A stretch of DNA of 64,000 nt from the NCBI GenBank assembly GCA_905182995.1, contig CAJJDP010000127.1, positions 121,095-185,094 on the forward strand. The letters run 5' to 3'. Positions 63,448 to 64,000 of this stretch are shown here, one piece after another. The DNA is from Paramecium octaurelia (taxonomy: Eukaryota; Ciliophora; Oligohymenophorea; Peniculida; Parameciidae). The notes beneath the pieces were generated by a model. That model did no database searches. It was not told where the DNA came from and saw nothing but the letters and a program-made list of their open reading frames with translations. Position 1 is the first letter of the stretch. Every line of letters starts with the position of its first letter. Made by a program: the position numbers and the translations under genes.

Positions 63448-64000
63448 ATGAATAATTTATCTTTTGATGATATACTTTCTACGCGAATTAAATTTGGTAA
63501 GGTTTAGATGTAAACATTTCTAATCATCAGTCTAATTGATTTGCTTGATGGATCAGAGTTCATGTTTCTACAATTATTGAATGCAATAATTTACAAGGAA
63601 TGGTCTCTAAATTTGGGCTAATTGATCGTTTTAGCAACAGTATTCAATTTGGGTTAGTTTGTTGGGGCTTGGATTTGTGGTTAATTCTCAGACTATACAG
63701 GACGCAAGACAATGTTAATTTGGTCATGCTTACTCTAAGTATTAAAGAATTGTAATATTGTTCATAGCAATGCTTCTTACGGCATTTGTGTAGGATTTAC
63801 CACAATTGCTAATCTTAAGATTTTTCTTTGGATTGCTCTTTGGCATAGCATTGCCTATATCCTCAATATTGATGGCAGAAGTGACTCCTCTTCATGTAAG
63901 AGGATAATTTATAGTCACTTTGCAAATGATGTATATAGTGGGCAGAATGTGGATGTTATTGCTAGCCTTCATCTTCTTGGATTCAATAGCAACAGGGAAT
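63448..64000 (+). CDS. MFS-type transporter, N-terminal part (runs off window)
   Basis: From ATG 63448 about 175 residues are visible. They hold the first TM helices of a major facilitator: FLIISLIDLLDGSEFMF, FNLGQFVGAWICGQFSDYTGRK (the D-x-x-G-R-K loop between TM2 and TM3), then TM3-TM4 (ILFIAMLLTAFV, LLILRFFFGLLFGIALPIS) and MAEVTPLHVRG. The joint near 63710-63760 needs a frame-restoring intron, of which a 34-nt option fits best. The layout suggests the sugar-porter/SV2 group (P-x-x-x-R-G motif after TM4). Substrate unknown; the 3' part lies outside the window. Confidence 0.8.

Overview
The window reads as ciliate macronuclear DNA, most like Paramecium. Long frames stay open only if TAA and TAG are read as glutamine and TGA is the sole stop. 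Genes are packed tens of bases apart on both strands. They are cut by very short GT...AG introns (about 17-44 nt, mostly 22-28 nt), and the base composition is AT-rich. Splice joints were placed by eye, by following family motifs or paralogues. For nearly all complete genes the exon lengths then sum to a whole number of codons.

Layout. 1-5.4 kb: a partial gene end, a PH-like/CAMK-like kinase, a PAP2/glucose-6-phosphatase-like membrane phosphatase and one member (A) of a membrane-protein pair. 5.4-18.2 kb: a K+-selective cyclic-nucleotide-gated-type channel, a protein with a beta-sandwich, an EF-hand/polyQ calpain, the second pair member (B) and a cGMP-dependent-type protein kinase. 18.6-26.3 kb: a very large PAS membrane protein and a PAK kinase with two CRIB-like motifs. 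27.1-40.5 kb: a RAP-domain protein, COA4, a second CNG-type channel without a K+ filter, an AT-hook protein, an ankyrin protein, an AGC kinase, an EF-hand protein, PIG-P, a CCT-motif protein and a ZC2HC zinc-finger protein. 40.8-46.6 kb: two adjacent genes (ankyrin, MAM33/p32), each present twice as exact direct repeats separated by a single N. This is best explained by an untrimmed gap-bridging contig. 47.2-64 kb: a second PH-like kinase, a Cache-like/vWA protein, coiled-coil proteins, a PHD-type protein, a soluble cNMP-binding protein, a small ORF, Rab2 and a truncated MFS transporter.

Themes. Cyclic-nucleotide signalling is prominent: two channels, one PKG-like kinase and one soluble cNMP-binding-domain protein. 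Calcium handling (calpain, EF-hand protein) and four other kinases accompany it. The most unusual observation is that both channels carry a canonical CCHC zinc knuckle (C-x2-C-x4-H-x4-C) just after the cNMP-binding domain, and one of the two has lost the GYGD selectivity filter. No tRNA, rRNA, CRISPR, transposon or telomere repeat was recognised.
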